This document shows, in pieces, positions 33,870 through 42,463 of a DNA stretch of 64,000 nucleotides. Source of the DNA: Oceanispirochaeta crateris (GTDB taxonomy: Bacteria; Spirochaetota; Spirochaetia; DSM-2461). How positions within the stretch are numbered: the first letter of the stretch is position 1; the number at the start of each line of letters is the position of its first letter. The position numbers and the translations under genes were made by a program. The notes beneath the pieces are model-generated. The model saw nothing but the letters and a program-made list of their open reading frames with translations, was not told the DNA's origin and did no database searches. The stretch covers positions 2,894,439 through 2,958,438 of the forward strand of contig NZ_CP036150.1 in the NCBI RefSeq assembly GCF_008329965.1, given 5' to 3'.

Positions 33870-35600
33870 CTAATTTGACAGCTTGATCCAATAAAAGAGA
33901 AAGGCCATACCTAGAGATAAAGCCACAAAATTTCCATGGAACATTTTTGGCCGATTACGGATGAGTTGTAAAACTTTCTTGCCAGACTTTGTTGATATAA
34001 GAAAATAAAGCAGTATTCCTCCAAGAACAACGAGTCCTGTCTTTGTATAGTTTTCAACTGAAAACAGATATGGCGGGAGAGAATCAGACTCTACTTCACC
34101 CAGGAGCCTAAGGACCAATCGGGACATCGGCAGGGCGGCAATGCCGCTGATGATACACATTAAGGCAAGAAAGAGCTGGGAAAACTGCGCCGTTTTTTTG
34201 ATTTTACCAAGGGGCATGTTCATACCCGTTGAAGGAGAAATGCTTTTCTTATCCGGCAGGTATATCCTTGAAAGCTTAATAAAAGAAGCCACTGTTCCCA
34301 AGGATGCCGCATAGAGGAAGAGCCCTTGCCAGCTCCCTTTTAGAGTGTAGGATAAAGCAGCCTTACTGGCATATCCGTTGAAAGGAGGGATCGCAGTTAT
34401 CGCAAAAGCCGCAGTCAGAAAACATAAAAATGTGATAGGAACCTTTTCTCCAGCCTTATGGAGAGAAAGAGCGGCATTCCGCAACTTATAAACATTCCTC
34501 TCTCCAGCCAGGTCCGTTGTTGTACCCACGGTCAAAAACAGGAGTCCCTTAAAAAGAGCATGGTACAGAGCATGAAGGAAAGAAGCCGAAAAAAGAGCAA
34601 TTCCCGCAGGAGTTGTAATTCCAGCAGCAATCGCCGCCCCCCAGGCACATACGACATAGCCTATCTGACTAATGGAGTGATATGCCAGAAGCTGTTTGGT
34701 ATCCTTTTGAGAGAGAGCAATAATAACCCCTGCCAGTGCTGTTATGGCTCCTGTGTAGCTCAAGAGTCTTCCCACATCTCCTCCGCCAGGCATAACAATC
34801 AGCAGTCTGGTGAGTGCGAAAAGGGGCGCCTTGATCAGCACACCGGAAAGTACAGCAGAAATGGAATGGGGGGCTAATGCATGAGCATCGGGAAGCCATC
34901 CGTAAAGAGGCATTATGGCCACACGGATGGCCACTGCTGCAACAATCAGAGCAAGAGAGGCCGTAGCCATGGTACCTCCCTTTTGTGGTAGGGAATCTAA
35001 AACTGAAGAAATTCCTTCATAGGAGAGAGACCCAGTCAATTTATAGAATCCAAGGAGACCAATAAGAAAAAAGACCATGGCGGTGGCACTGATCATGAGG
35101 TATGAAAAGGAGGCAAGATAAGCCCCGGGCTTTTCTGAACTGGCGACAAGGATATAGGAAGCAAGACCCATGACTTCGAGGCAGACAAACAGATTAAAGA
35201 GATCCACAGTCATAGCCGCAGCAGCCATCGATGCCGTTTGAATTAAAAAAGTCGTTGTAAAACCGGGTCCTTTGGGACCCGACCCCTGTGAATAGACCCA
35301 GGCAGCACTCCCTACGGTAAAACCAAGGAGGCTGACCAGCCAGGCAATACCGTCAAAGCGGTAAAGAATTCCTATATTACCAGGCCACCGTCCAATTGAA
35401 ACCTGAATACTCTGACCCAAATTTACAAATTGAAAAAGATAGACTAATAACAGGAGGGGCAGACCCAGGCCTATTGCGGCAGCAAAAGACTCGAGCTTCC
35501 ATGCTTTATCATTCTTGTGAAATGCCTTGGCACAAAACGCCAGAGATGCACCAATAAGAGGCAAGACAACGGGGGCAAGGATCAGGTCAGTCAGTTCCAT
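33870..35600 (-). CDS. mrpD: Mrp-type antiporter subunit D (NuoM/N-like)
   Basis: A 576-residue proton-conducting membrane protein with about 14 helices, homologous to MrpD/MnhD and complex I NuoL/M/N. Conserved pieces visible: LFVCLEVMGLASYILVA (lateral-helix Glu), LYGWLPDAHALAPHSISAVLSGVLIK, and QLLAYHSISQIGYVV. These include the Lys and Glu positions of the ion path. It is the last gene of the operon and overlaps mrpC by 14 bases. It is the only large antiporter subunit in the cluster, since no MrpA (NuoL-like) gene is present. Confidence 0.93.
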   Translation of the reverse strand: MELTDLILAPVVLPLIGASLAFCAKAFHKNDKAWKLESFAAAIGLGLPLLLLVYLFQFVNLGQSIQVSIGRWPGNIGILYRFDGIAWLVSLLGFTVGSAAWVYSQGSGPKGPGFTTTFLIQTASMAAAAMTVDLFNLFVCLEVMGLASYILVASSEKPGAYLASFSYLMISATAMVFFLIGLLGFYKLTGSLSYEGISSVLDSLPQKGGTMATASLALIVAAVAIRVAIMPLYGWLPDAHALAPHSISAVLSGVLIKAPLFALTRLLIVMPGGGDVGRLLSYTGAITALAGVIIALSQKDTKQLLAYHSISQIGYVVCAWGAAIAAGITTPAGIALFSASFLHALYHALFKGLLFLTVGTTTDLAGERNVYKLRNAALSLHKAGEKVPITFLCFLTAAFAITAIPPFNGYASKAALSYTLKGSWQGLFLYAASLGTVASFIKLSRIYLPDKKSISPSTGMNMPLGKIKKTAQFSQLFLALMCIISGIAALPMSRLVLRLLGEVESDSLPPYLFSVENYTKTGLVVLGGILLYFLISTKSGKKVLQLIRNRPKMFHGNFVALSLGMAFLFYWIKLSN

Positions 35601-35931
35601 GGCTTACCTTTTCTCTTATTTCATCAATGTCAAAACTACCGGTGAATCGATAGAGTCGGAAGGCGATTGCCAGAGACAGTGCCGTGATACAAACTCCAAT
35701 GACAATGGCTGTCAGCATCAAAGCCTGAGGCACAGGATCCACCATATCGCGGACTCCTTTGCCCATAATAGGGGCATTCTTACCGATCTGAGAGCCCTCC
35801 AGGATGAAAAGGATAACAACAGAACTGTTGAGGATTGTCAGGCCATAAATCTTCTTAATAATATTTTTTTTATAGACGATTCCCCAAAGCCCAATCAGAC
35901 TAAGGATTAAAATCAGGATTCTTTCTACCAT
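35587..35931 (-). CDS. mrpC: Mrp-type antiporter subunit C (NuoK-like)
   Basis: A 114-residue protein with three helices, matching MrpC/MnhC and NuoK in size. It has GLTILNSSVVILFILEG and DPVPQALMLTAIVIGVCITAL, the latter a family signature. The start at 35931 (MVERILIL) is chosen over a frame-extending start at 35961 because AAGGGG lies directly upstream; this start is 2 bases after the mrpB stop. Confidence 0.92.
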   Translation of the reverse strand: MVERILILILSLIGLWGIVYKKNIIKKIYGLTILNSSVVILFILEGSQIGKNAPIMGKGVRDMVDPVPQALMLTAIVIGVCITALSLAIAFRLYRFTGSFDIDEIREKVSHGTD

Positions 35932-35933
35932 TT

Positions 35934-36674
35934 TTACCCCTTCCCCAACATGGCAACACACATATACCCGATCCCCGCACCCACTTTGAGACCAATGATC
36001 GAATTAAGTATGATGATATAAATGACCTGAAAAGAGGGATCAACTCTCATCGGATTGGAAAAATATCCCATCCCCATGGGGATGCCTGCCAAAGAGGTCA
36101 AGATCAAAAGCAGAAAACAAACCGATTCTATTTTTGCGAGAACTTTTGCTTCTTCCAGGCGGGTTGATGCCCCGGACTTACTTCCTAAGGCCATAAAAAC
36201 GATACCTGATGCAATAACAACCCCACCCTGAAAACCACCACCGGGAGAGATATGACCAAAGAGCATGACATAGAGTCCAAAGAGGAGAACTATGGGGCCC
36301 AACTTTCCGGTAACCACATCAATGAGGTCCGTACGGAGCAGCGTTGATTTGGATTCAGAAAACTCAGACATGGTTTCTCCGTATCCTCTGGCCAGAGAAA
36401 TACCCGATTTAGAAATAATTCCGATGGTACCACTTACAGCCAGGAGCAGCACAATGGTTTCTCCCAGGGTATCGTAGGCTCTGTATCCCAGATATATGGC
36501 ACTGACCTGATTTTGTGCCCCCGTATTGTTAAACCCGTTATTTTCAAGAAAATCCCGTGCCAATGTCGGCCAGGGATGGGTCGATAAAAAAACAGGAACC
36601 AGCACCAAAACAACAGAACATAAGATGAGGATGGTCTGAAAAGCCAAAAAGAAATTCTTTTGTCCGGAGGTCAT
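35934..36674 (-). CDS. mrpB: MbhE-MrpB fusion antiporter subunit
   Basis: A 246-residue membrane protein. The N-terminal part (about 1-100) contains YRAYDTLGETIVLLLAVSGT, the motif of MbhE and of the extreme C-terminus of MrpA. The C-terminal part (about 115-246) is a standard MrpB/MnhB domain: LYVMLFGHISPGGGFQGGVV and a final SIIGLKVGAGIGYM. So part of MrpA's tail is joined to MrpB. It overlaps the MbhD-like gene by 4 bases (ATGA). Confidence 0.88.
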   Translation of the reverse strand: MTSGQKNFFLAFQTILILCSVVLVLVPVFLSTHPWPTLARDFLENNGFNNTGAQNQVSAIYLGYRAYDTLGETIVLLLAVSGTIGIISKSGISLARGYGETMSEFSESKSTLLRTDLIDVVTGKLGPIVLLFGLYVMLFGHISPGGGFQGGVVIASGIVFMALGSKSGASTRLEEAKVLAKIESVCFLLLILTSLAGIPMGMGYFSNPMRVDPSFQVIYIIILNSIIGLKVGAGIGYMCVAMLGKG

Positions 36675-36904
36675 GTCTTATCCCTTCGTTCTGTGGCCCC
36701 GATAGCCCAGACAAAAACAACAGTTGACACCCCTGCACCAACAGCGGCCTCCGTAATGGCAACGTCGGGAGCATAAAGCAAATAGAAAAGAATGGCTGAC
36801 AATAGGCTGAAAGCTGAAAGGGCGATTGTGCCGTAAAGAAGATCTTTCGAGATCAGTGTGTATACAGAGAGCAGCACAAGAAGAATCAAAATGAGAATTA
36901 TCAT
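36671..36904 (-). CDS. MbhD-like small antiporter subunit
   Basis: A 77-residue, two- to three-helix protein with LYGTIALSAFSLLSAILFYL and APDVAITEAAVGAGV, the motif of MbhD and of the C-terminal region of MrpA (DUF4040). Here it is a separate gene, not part of a large MrpA. It overlaps mrpG and mrpB at each end by 4 bases, so translation is coupled. Confidence 0.88.
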   Translation of the reverse strand: MIILILILLVLLSVYTLISKDLLYGTIALSAFSLLSAILFYLLYAPDVAITEAAVGAGVSTVVFVWAIGATERRDKT

Positions 36905-37248
36905 AATTGAGTATCCTCAACATCATCAAAGTCTGCATCATCCTCTTCCTTAGCGGAGAGTTGACCGGAAACCCATGCAAAACGGGCAACGATATGAGTC
37001 CCTGTTGGAGAGGAAATAAGAAAGAAGATTCCGATAATCATGATCCTTGCTGCCATGGCCCAAGTCGGCGCAAGAGCTAGGCAGCCGATGAGAATAGAGA
37101 TCACTGCCGTTGTACCGCAAAGAGATCCACTTTGAAGTTTTGCATATGGATTTTTGAATTTAAATAGACCAAAAACTCCGGCGCCACCAAAAATCACGGC
37201 GGTTAAAAATGCGATAAACGCAACAATTGAAAGAATGGTTTCAACCAT
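36901..37248 (-). CDS. mrpG: Mrp-type antiporter subunit G
   Basis: A 115-residue, three-helix MrpG/MnhG protein with GVFGLFKFKNPYAKLQSGSL and a C-terminal ISSPTGTHIVARFA. The acidic tail EEDDADFDDVEDTQL is longer than usual. It overlaps mrpF by 8 bases and the MbhD-like gene by 4. Confidence 0.9.
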   Translation of the reverse strand: MVETILSIVAFIAFLTAVIFGGAGVFGLFKFKNPYAKLQSGSLCGTTAVISILIGCLALAPTWAMAARIMIIGIFFLISSPTGTHIVARFAWVSGQLSAKEEDDADFDDVEDTQL

Positions 37249-37519
37249 TTTTTCCCCCTGTAATACTCTTGTTCAGTAGATGAGAGATGGCCAGGAATCC
37301 AAGAAAACCGAAGATATCATAAACAAGGGCAATATCCAGATATATGGTTCTACCCAGCTGTACTCCATGGAGGACTAAAAAAGCCAGGACCACACCTGAT
37401 AGTACATTTAAACTGACGAGTTTATTGACAGCAGTCTTACCAGTAATCAGGTGTATGATGATTACAAAAGCGAAAATCAGCATTATCCATTGCATTGTCA
37501 TTAACATCATCTCTCTCAT
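37241..37519 (-). CDS. mrpF: Mrp-type antiporter subunit F
   Basis: A 92-residue, three-helix MrpF/MnhF. It carries the conserved TIYLDIALVYDIFGFLG, with the Asp pair in the second and third helices. The ATG at 37519 overlaps the mrpE stop (ATGA), so this start is preferred to a TTG six bases earlier. Confidence 0.88.
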   Translation of the reverse strand: MREMMLMTMQWIMLIFAFVIIIHLITGKTAVNKLVSLNVLSGVVLAFLVLHGVQLGRTIYLDIALVYDIFGFLGFLAISHLLNKSITGGKNG

Positions 37520-38028
37520 ACCCAAACCCTCTGAATGTGTTTCTCTAACTGCCCTTTGACTATTTCACCTGCCAATTTTGAATGATTCGTATTACAAAAG
37601 AACCAGTGGACCGTTAAATGATCATCGTTTAAGTCCAAAGTGATTGTCCCCGGAGTGAAGGTGATTGAATTGGATAAAACCATCCGGGCAAGATCAGACC
37701 TGATTCTGGTTCGGAAATGCACAATTTTTGGATTTGGATTACCCTTTATTATGGTAATGAGCATTTTTATACTAGAGGAATAAAGCTGGTAGAGAAGCAC
37801 CGCTAAAAAGAAAAAAAGAAAAAGAGGACGGGGGATAAAGCCGTTACGGGAAGCATCATGGGCTGGTATAAAGACTTTATATGTGATGAGTGAGATTCCC
37901 AGAGAGCCGGTCAGGCCGGCAATCAGCGAAAAAAGATCCAAACTAAAGGTAAAAAGAAGCCAGAGGATGAAAAGGACCACAAAAGTGATGGCAACCCGCG
38001 TTATTGACCAAAGAGTGGTAGCCCGCAT
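37516..38028 (-). CDS. mrpE: Mrp-type antiporter subunit E
   Basis: A 170-residue MrpE/MnhE protein: two or three N-terminal helices (LFILWLLFTFSLDLFSLIAG) followed by a cytoplasmic domain with LARMVLSNSITFTPGTITLD, the family signature. It begins immediately after the EIIA-like gene (adjacent stop and start) and ends in an ATGA overlap with mrpF. Confidence 0.92.
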   Translation of the reverse strand: MRATTLWSITRVAITFVVLFILWLLFTFSLDLFSLIAGLTGSLGISLITYKVFIPAHDASRNGFIPRPLFLFFFLAVLLYQLYSSSIKMLITIIKGNPNPKIVHFRTRIRSDLARMVLSNSITFTPGTITLDLNDDHLTVHWFFCNTNHSKLAGEIVKGQLEKHIQRVWV

Positions 38029-38487
38029 TTAACCCTCTCTTTTCTTTATCAACTCAAGGAACTCCTCCTTGGTATCAGCTCCTTCAAGCTGCTTCAGGAA
38101 TTGACTATCATTTAGAACCCGAGCCAGTTTAGAGATAAGTTTTAAATGATGACCGGCATTCCCTTTTGGACCTGCAATAAAAAATACGATTTTTGCCGGC
38201 TGGCTGTCGGGGGTTGTAAAGTCTACTCCCTCTTTTAACACAGCAGCGGCCAAGGCGGTCTGGCTCAAGGCAGAACTATGGGCATGAGGAATAGCACAGC
38301 CATTATTCAGCCCTGTGGAAGAGAGCTTTTCGCGTTCCATGACATCCTTGATCAACTGCTTTTTGTCCATAGCGAGTCCTGAAGATTCAAGGCTGTCTAC
38401 AAAAAGACCTATGAGAGCCTTTTTGTCCGTCACATCCGGATGAATGAGAATACAATCTGCTGAAAGAATAGAATTGATGCTGATCAT
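38029..38487 (-). CDS. EIIA-Ntr/PtsN-like phosphotransfer protein
   Basis: A 152-residue PTS EIIA domain of the fructose/nitrogen class. The active His is His68 in GCAIPHAHS, with the usual STGLNNG before it and FFIAGPKGNAGHHLKLISKL after it. PtsN-type proteins control K+ and other cation transporters by binding. Here it lies inside a cation antiporter operon between a PII-like gene and mrpE, so it probably regulates the antiporter. No PTS permease components are near. Confidence 0.9.
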   Translation of the reverse strand: MISINSILSADCILIHPDVTDKKALIGLFVDSLESSGLAMDKKQLIKDVMEREKLSSTGLNNGCAIPHAHSSALSQTALAAAVLKEGVDFTTPDSQPAKIVFFIAGPKGNAGHHLKLISKLARVLNDSQFLKQLEGADTKEEFLELIKKREG

Positions 38488-38491
38488 AGAA

Positions 38492-38839
38492 TTAAATCTC
38501 CTCGTCTTCAGGAACTAATCCAGCTGCCCAATCAACAGGAACTGTGAACATAATACCTGTTCCTGGTTGATCCAGTCCGCCAACAACTTCATCCACCAGT
38601 TTTTTAGCGGTTTCAATAGTTTCCTGATTTCTGATAACTGAAATGATTGTTTTATTGTATGGCCGGTTTCCTTTCATAAATTCCCGGAATCCTGCATAAA
38701 GGGGAACATCATAAGCCAGGAATCGGCCCATACCTTCAGAGTCGAGGATAGTGGATCCTGATACACCTGCTTCTACAAATGCACTGAGAACTTTCTCAAG
38801 ATACTCTTCGTTGTTGAGTATAAATACGAGCAGTTTCAT
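38492..38839 (-). CDS. PII-like regulatory protein at the head of the Mrp operon
   Basis: A 115-residue protein with a PII/CutA-like ferredoxin-fold look: KLLVFILNNEEYLEKVLSAF, then AGVSGSTILDSEGMG (resembling the loop region of PII-like proteins), a middle FMKGNRPYNKTIISVI strand, and a C-terminal GIMFTVPVDWAAGL. It lacks the classical PII T-loop Tyr and signature. PII-like proteins often bind nucleotides and gate transporters. It is the first gene after a strong promoter and is followed 4 bases later by the EIIA gene. Confidence 0.7.
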   Translation of the reverse strand: MKLLVFILNNEEYLEKVLSAFVEAGVSGSTILDSEGMGRFLAYDVPLYAGFREFMKGNRPYNKTIISVIRNQETIETAKKLVDEVVGGLDQPGTGIMFTVPVDWAAGLVPEDEEI

Positions 38840-38899
38840 TCATGTCTCCAGCAACTAGGATTAGCAATAAATCTTTCTGGCGAAATATATTTTACACCA

Positions 38900-38928
38900 A
38901 TAATGTCTGTTCTATTCTTTTTTGTCAA
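38900..38928 (-). promoter_or_regulatory. Strong promoter of the PII-EIIA-Mrp operon
   Basis: Minus-strand TTGACA (perfect) and CATTAT with 17 bases between. The start is predicted about 54 bases before the PII-like ATG. Confidence 0.75.
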
Positions 38929-38999
38929 ATGATTTTGGAGAGTCTTCATCAGAGGAGGAAAAAAGCCCTTATCAAGAATATTCAGTAGGATTTGCTAGG

Positions 39000-39704
39000 C
39001 TACAAATCAGAACCGATATCCTGGCAGGCTTCAAAAACCTTGGGATCGAAGTTCAGAGATTCACGGAAGTCATGTAACTCCTTTCCAAAATACTCCTCTA
39101 TATCAACCTCAAAGTCAGTAATCGCGTATTTTATAAAATATCTGACACTGACAAGGTCTACCTGGATCAGAGATTTTGAGCTATCCAGCAATACGGCCTT
39201 AAAAATATCATTGCCCAATTTTATCTCTTCTATGGATTCAATGATGGTATCAATGATATCTGCAGCTCTTATGATTTGACCTTCAATATCATCTGTTTTT
39301 GGATTGAGAATATAGGAACGGAACTGGTTCCGCCAAGATTTTGGAAGCTCTTTCTCTATGACTTCATTGAAGGCTAACTCTTCTATCTCCTCCACCGCCT
39401 CTTTCATAGCGGGGGTCTTTTTTTTGGTTGGTCCCAGGATGTCTCCGGTTGTCTGCTCAATCATGTCATGGTTAATCGCCTTTTGCAGAACCTTGGCCAT
39501 ATCCACTTTATTCTTGAACTTTTTACTTTCCCAAATAGCCAATCCTTCGGCTATTTTTGAAACGGACCACATATGTTCTGCAACAGAACGCTTTTTAAAG
39601 CAATACTTATTCTGATACCGTTTTATTTCCATCAAAGATCTGGCGTCTATTAAATGTGTTCCAAAGGGCATAGTATTCAAATTCGCATCAAGCTGAACGA
39701 ACAA
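39000..39704 (-). CDS. YfbR-like HD domain nucleotidase
   Basis: A protein of 234 residues if the TTG at 39704 is used, or 223 from ATG 39671 (MPFGTHLIDAR). It has the HD-domain pattern of YfbR-type 5'-deoxynucleotidases: RSVAEHMWSVSKIAEGLA, NHDMIEQTTGDI (His-Asp metal site) and IRAADIIDTII. YfbR hydrolyses dNMPs. A GGGAGG lies 12 bases before the TTG; neither start is ideal. It is downstream of phnD but separated by a terminator. Confidence 0.82.
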   Translation of the reverse strand: MFVQLDANLNTMPFGTHLIDARSLMEIKRYQNKYCFKKRSVAEHMWSVSKIAEGLAIWESKKFKNKVDMAKVLQKAINHDMIEQTTGDILGPTKKKTPAMKEAVEEIEELAFNEVIEKELPKSWRNQFRSYILNPKTDDIEGQIIRAADIIDTIIESIEEIKLGNDIFKAVLLDSSKSLIQVDLVSVRYFIKYAITDFEVDIEEYFGKELHDFRESLNFDPKVFEACQDIGSDL

Positions 39705-39822
39705 AGCCTGATACTGCCTCCCGATTAATTTTTCTTATTTTCACTTTAGTATAGGGTAATTGAGGTTAAATAAAAATTGCTGCACCGGGAATTATCAAAA
39801 AGTGACTTAAACAATTTATAAG

Positions 39823-39854
39823 AAAGGAGGAGTTCCCACAGGAACCCCTCCTTT
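39823..39854 (-). terminator. Terminator after phnD
   Basis: Inverted repeat AAAGGAGGAGTTCC / GGAACCCCTCCTTT, 14 pairs with one mismatch and a CACA loop, 26-57 bases beyond the phnD stop. The minus strand continues TTTCTTATAAATT. Confidence 0.8.
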
Positions 39855-39879
39855 ATAAAAGATCATCCTTGTCTTTTTA

Positions 39880-40803
39880 TTAGAAATCCCACTCATTTTT
39901 TCTTTCGAGGTAGACTCTCACTTCATCATAATCAGAATCCTGGGCAGCTTCATACCCTTCGTGATTGTAGATTCCTCTCACAATCTCAAGGCCTTCTTCA
40001 CTCTTGCTGATAGCAATAAAAGCATCCTTAACCTTCTGCTTCAAGTCTTCGTTCAGACGGGGGATAACAGAGATGGTATCATTGGGAATGAGGCTTGTGT
40101 TGGCAATGAGTACGACCTTATCCATAAGGTCTGCGTAGTAAGACTCTTTTTCAAAGAGATTTCTGGCATCTTTGAAAGTAAAAGCCGCATCGGCTTCACC
40201 GTTAAAAACAGCCAGAACAGCGTTGTCGTGTCCTCCAGTATTGATCCACTCAATCTCAGACTCGGGATCAATTCCATTATCTGCCAACAAGTTAGCAGGC
40301 CATACAAACCCGGACGTAGAAGTAAAAGAAGAGATAGCTACTTTTCTTCCCTTAAGATCTATGACAGATTTAATTCCGCTGTCTTTATCAGCGATAAGCT
40401 GAGATTTATATCCGGATACCATGGGTTTGTCTTTCATGAGCTCCCCATTATCATCCACATCATATCGGAGAGATTTCAGAATGGCTTCTGCAGCACCTTC
40501 ATCAGCTGCCAGGACATAAGCCGTAGTCGCCAGAAGTCCGACGTGAACCTGTTCTGAGGCCATGGCTTCTATGAGGGCATTATAATCTGTTGCCACAGTC
40601 ACATTCACTTCCATCCCCATTTCCTTTGCCAAAAGTTCCTGCAAAGGAAGTCTCTGGGCATCCAGATAGGTTGCATCCCGAGACGGAATCAGCTGTACTT
40701 CGAGCACATCAGGGTTAACGTCAGTCTCTTTGCTGCCCCCGGCAGATACAAAAGAAGTCATAATCAGGGCGATGAATGCCATGAGAAACAAGCTTTTTTT
40801 CAT
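39880..40803 (-). CDS. phnD: Phosphonate-type ABC transporter substrate-binding protein
   Basis: A 307-residue PhnD-family exported protein. Signal peptide MKKSLFLMAFIALIMTSFVS then AGGSKE, with no lipobox Cys. The family pattern LIPSRDATYLDAQRLPLQELL, NVTVATDYNALIEAM and ISSFTSTSGFVWPANLL is present. The start at 40803 has GGAGAG 6 bases upstream; an earlier start would add 11 residues before the signal. It faces phnC across a 98-base divergent region. Ligand could be a phosphonate, phosphite or phosphate ester. Confidence 0.9.
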   Translation of the reverse strand: MKKSLFLMAFIALIMTSFVSAGGSKETDVNPDVLEVQLIPSRDATYLDAQRLPLQELLAKEMGMEVNVTVATDYNALIEAMASEQVHVGLLATTAYVLAADEGAAEAILKSLRYDVDDNGELMKDKPMVSGYKSQLIADKDSGIKSVIDLKGRKVAISSFTSTSGFVWPANLLADNGIDPESEIEWINTGGHDNAVLAVFNGEADAAFTFKDARNLFEKESYYADLMDKVVLIANTSLIPNDTISVIPRLNEDLKQKVKDAFIAISKSEEGLEIVRGIYNHEGYEAAQDSDYDEVRVYLERKNEWDF

Positions 40804-40841
40804 TAAACTCTCCTTACCGTTAAAATCAATAATCAAAATCT

Positions 40842-40870
40842 GCTATAATTCTACGAAGTTTTTGGATCAA
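40842..40870 (-). promoter_or_regulatory. Promoter of phnD
   Basis: Minus-strand TTGATC and TATAGC separated by 17 bases in the divergent phnD-phnC region; the start should be about 32 bases before the phnD ATG. A plus-strand promoter for phnC is less clear. Confidence 0.5.
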
Positions 40871-40901
40871 TATGCAAGCATAATAACTATAGGAGTCCAT
40901 A

Positions 40902-41681
40902 ATGATAGAATTTACCGGAGTCAGTAAGGTATATCCCAACGGAACAAAAGCCCTCAATGATGTAAACCTCAAAATTGAAGAGGGGGAGTTTGTAGCCATC
41001 ATTGGTTTATCAGGAGCTGGGAAATCCACTTTGCTACGTCTCATCAATCAGCTGATTCCGGCGACATCAGGAAAAATCAGCTTTGACGGCATCAATGTAA
41101 CCACAGCCGGTGGAAAAGAATTGCGAAATGTCAGACGGCAGATCGGAATGATTTTTCAGGGTTTCAATATCGTAAAACGGGCGAGTGTCCTGACCAATGT
41201 ACTTTCAGGAAGGGTTGCCTACCATCCCACCTGGAAAACGATCCTTGGATTATTTCCCGAAGAGGATAAGCAAATTGCCTACCGGGCTCTGCAAAGAGTA
41301 GACATTCTTGAAAAAGTTCACAGCAGAGCCAGTGACCTTTCTGGAGGACAACAGCAGAGAGTAGCCATTGCCAGAGCACTGGCCCAGGAACCTCGTCTCA
41401 TGCTGGCAGATGAACCGGTAGCCTCTTTGGATCCCATTACAACCATACAGGTGATGGATTATCTCAAGAAGATCAATGCAGAAGACGGTATCACCACTAT
41501 TGCAAACCTTCACCATGTCGACCTGGCCCTAGAATATGCCAGCCGAGTGGTGGGAGTCAAAGAGGGACATATCGTCTATGATGTCCAAATCAAAGATATA
41601 GAAAAACAGACATTCCTGAATGATCTTGAGAAGGTGTATGGGCGGGCCATTCATAACGACGAGATTCTGGGAGAGGAGTAA
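40902..41681 (+). CDS. phnC: Phosphonate-type ABC transporter ATP-binding protein
   Basis: A 259-residue ABC ATPase of the PhnC type. Walker A GLSGAGKST (34-42), signature LSGGQQQRVAIARAL, Walker B LMLADEPVASLD, and the switch His in NLHHVDLAL. AGGAG lies 6 bases before the ATG. The stop overlaps the phnE start by one base. Confidence 0.95.
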   Translation: MIEFTGVSKVYPNGTKALNDVNLKIEEGEFVAIIGLSGAGKSTLLRLINQLIPATSGKISFDGINVTTAGGKELRNVRRQIGMIFQGFNIVKRASVLTNVLSGRVAYHPTWKTILGLFPEEDKQIAYRALQRVDILEKVHSRASDLSGGQQQRVAIARALAQEPRLMLADEPVASLDPITTIQVMDYLKKINAEDGITTIANLHHVDLALEYASRVVGVKEGHIVYDVQIKDIEKQTFLNDLEKVYGRAIHNDEILGEE

Positions 41682-42463
41682 TGGAAAAAATCATTATTCC
41701 CAAGGCCAACCACCTGAAGCGGAATTCGACCATCTTTATCATTGTGTTCCTGATTGTAGGAAGTGCTGTTTTTGCCGGATTCAACCCTCTGGAAGTTATC
41801 CAGAATTTCAGTAAGGGAAAAAGACTTCTTGGCAGAATGTTCTTTCCTCCTGACTGGACCTATACCATCAAGGTAATCCCTCCGCTGTTGGAAACCATTC
41901 GCATGGCGGTTGTAGGAACCTTCATTGGTACGGTCATAGCACTTCCTGTTGCCGTTTTTGCTGCGGGCAACTTTTTGAAAAACCCTTGGATCAGCCAGCC
42001 CTTAAGACTGGTATTGAATATCTTTAGGACTATCCCGGCCATGGTGCTTGCCTCTCTCTTTGTGGCAGTGTTCGGTATTGGTCCTTTTAGTGGTGTTATC
42101 GCCCTGTCAATCTTCTCCTTCGGCCTCATATCAAAACTGACCTATGAATCCATAGAAGCCATAGATTATGGACAGGTAGAAGCCCTGATGTCTTTAGGTG
42201 CGAACAAACCCAATATTCTCCGTTACGCCATAATCCCTCAAATACTGCCGCAATACATGTCCTACACTCTTTATGGATTTGAGGTAAATGTCAGAGCCGC
42301 TGCTGTTTTGGGCTATGTAGGAGCCGGAGGGATCGGTCAGACCTTTGAACATAACCTTGCCTGGCGAAACTTTGACAGAGTGGGAGTCATTATCGTTATC
42401 TCCTTCGCTGTGGTACTCATCATTGATTTAATCAGCTCTCATCTCAGGAAAAGGTTGGTGTAA
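41681..42463 (+). CDS. phnE: Phosphonate-type ABC permease, first copy
   Basis: A 260-residue binding-protein-dependent permease with six helices and the EAA loop (YESIEAIDYGQVEALMSLGA, about 150-170). PhnE-type in pairing and size. Overlaps phnC and the second phnE by one base each. Confidence 0.92.
   Translation: MEKIIIPKANHLKRNSTIFIIVFLIVGSAVFAGFNPLEVIQNFSKGKRLLGRMFFPPDWTYTIKVIPPLLETIRMAVVGTFIGTVIALPVAVFAAGNFLKNPWISQPLRLVLNIFRTIPAMVLASLFVAVFGIGPFSGVIALSIFSFGLISKLTYESIEAIDYGQVEALMSLGANKPNILRYAIIPQILPQYMSYTLYGFEVNVRAAAVLGYVGAGGIGQTFEHNLAWRNFDRVGVIIVISFAVVLIIDLISSHLRKRLV

Noticed and set aside
39961-40557. 198-codon open frame on the plus strand opposite phnD
   Set aside because: Entirely antisense to a clear PhnD gene with signal peptide and promoter; no family features.
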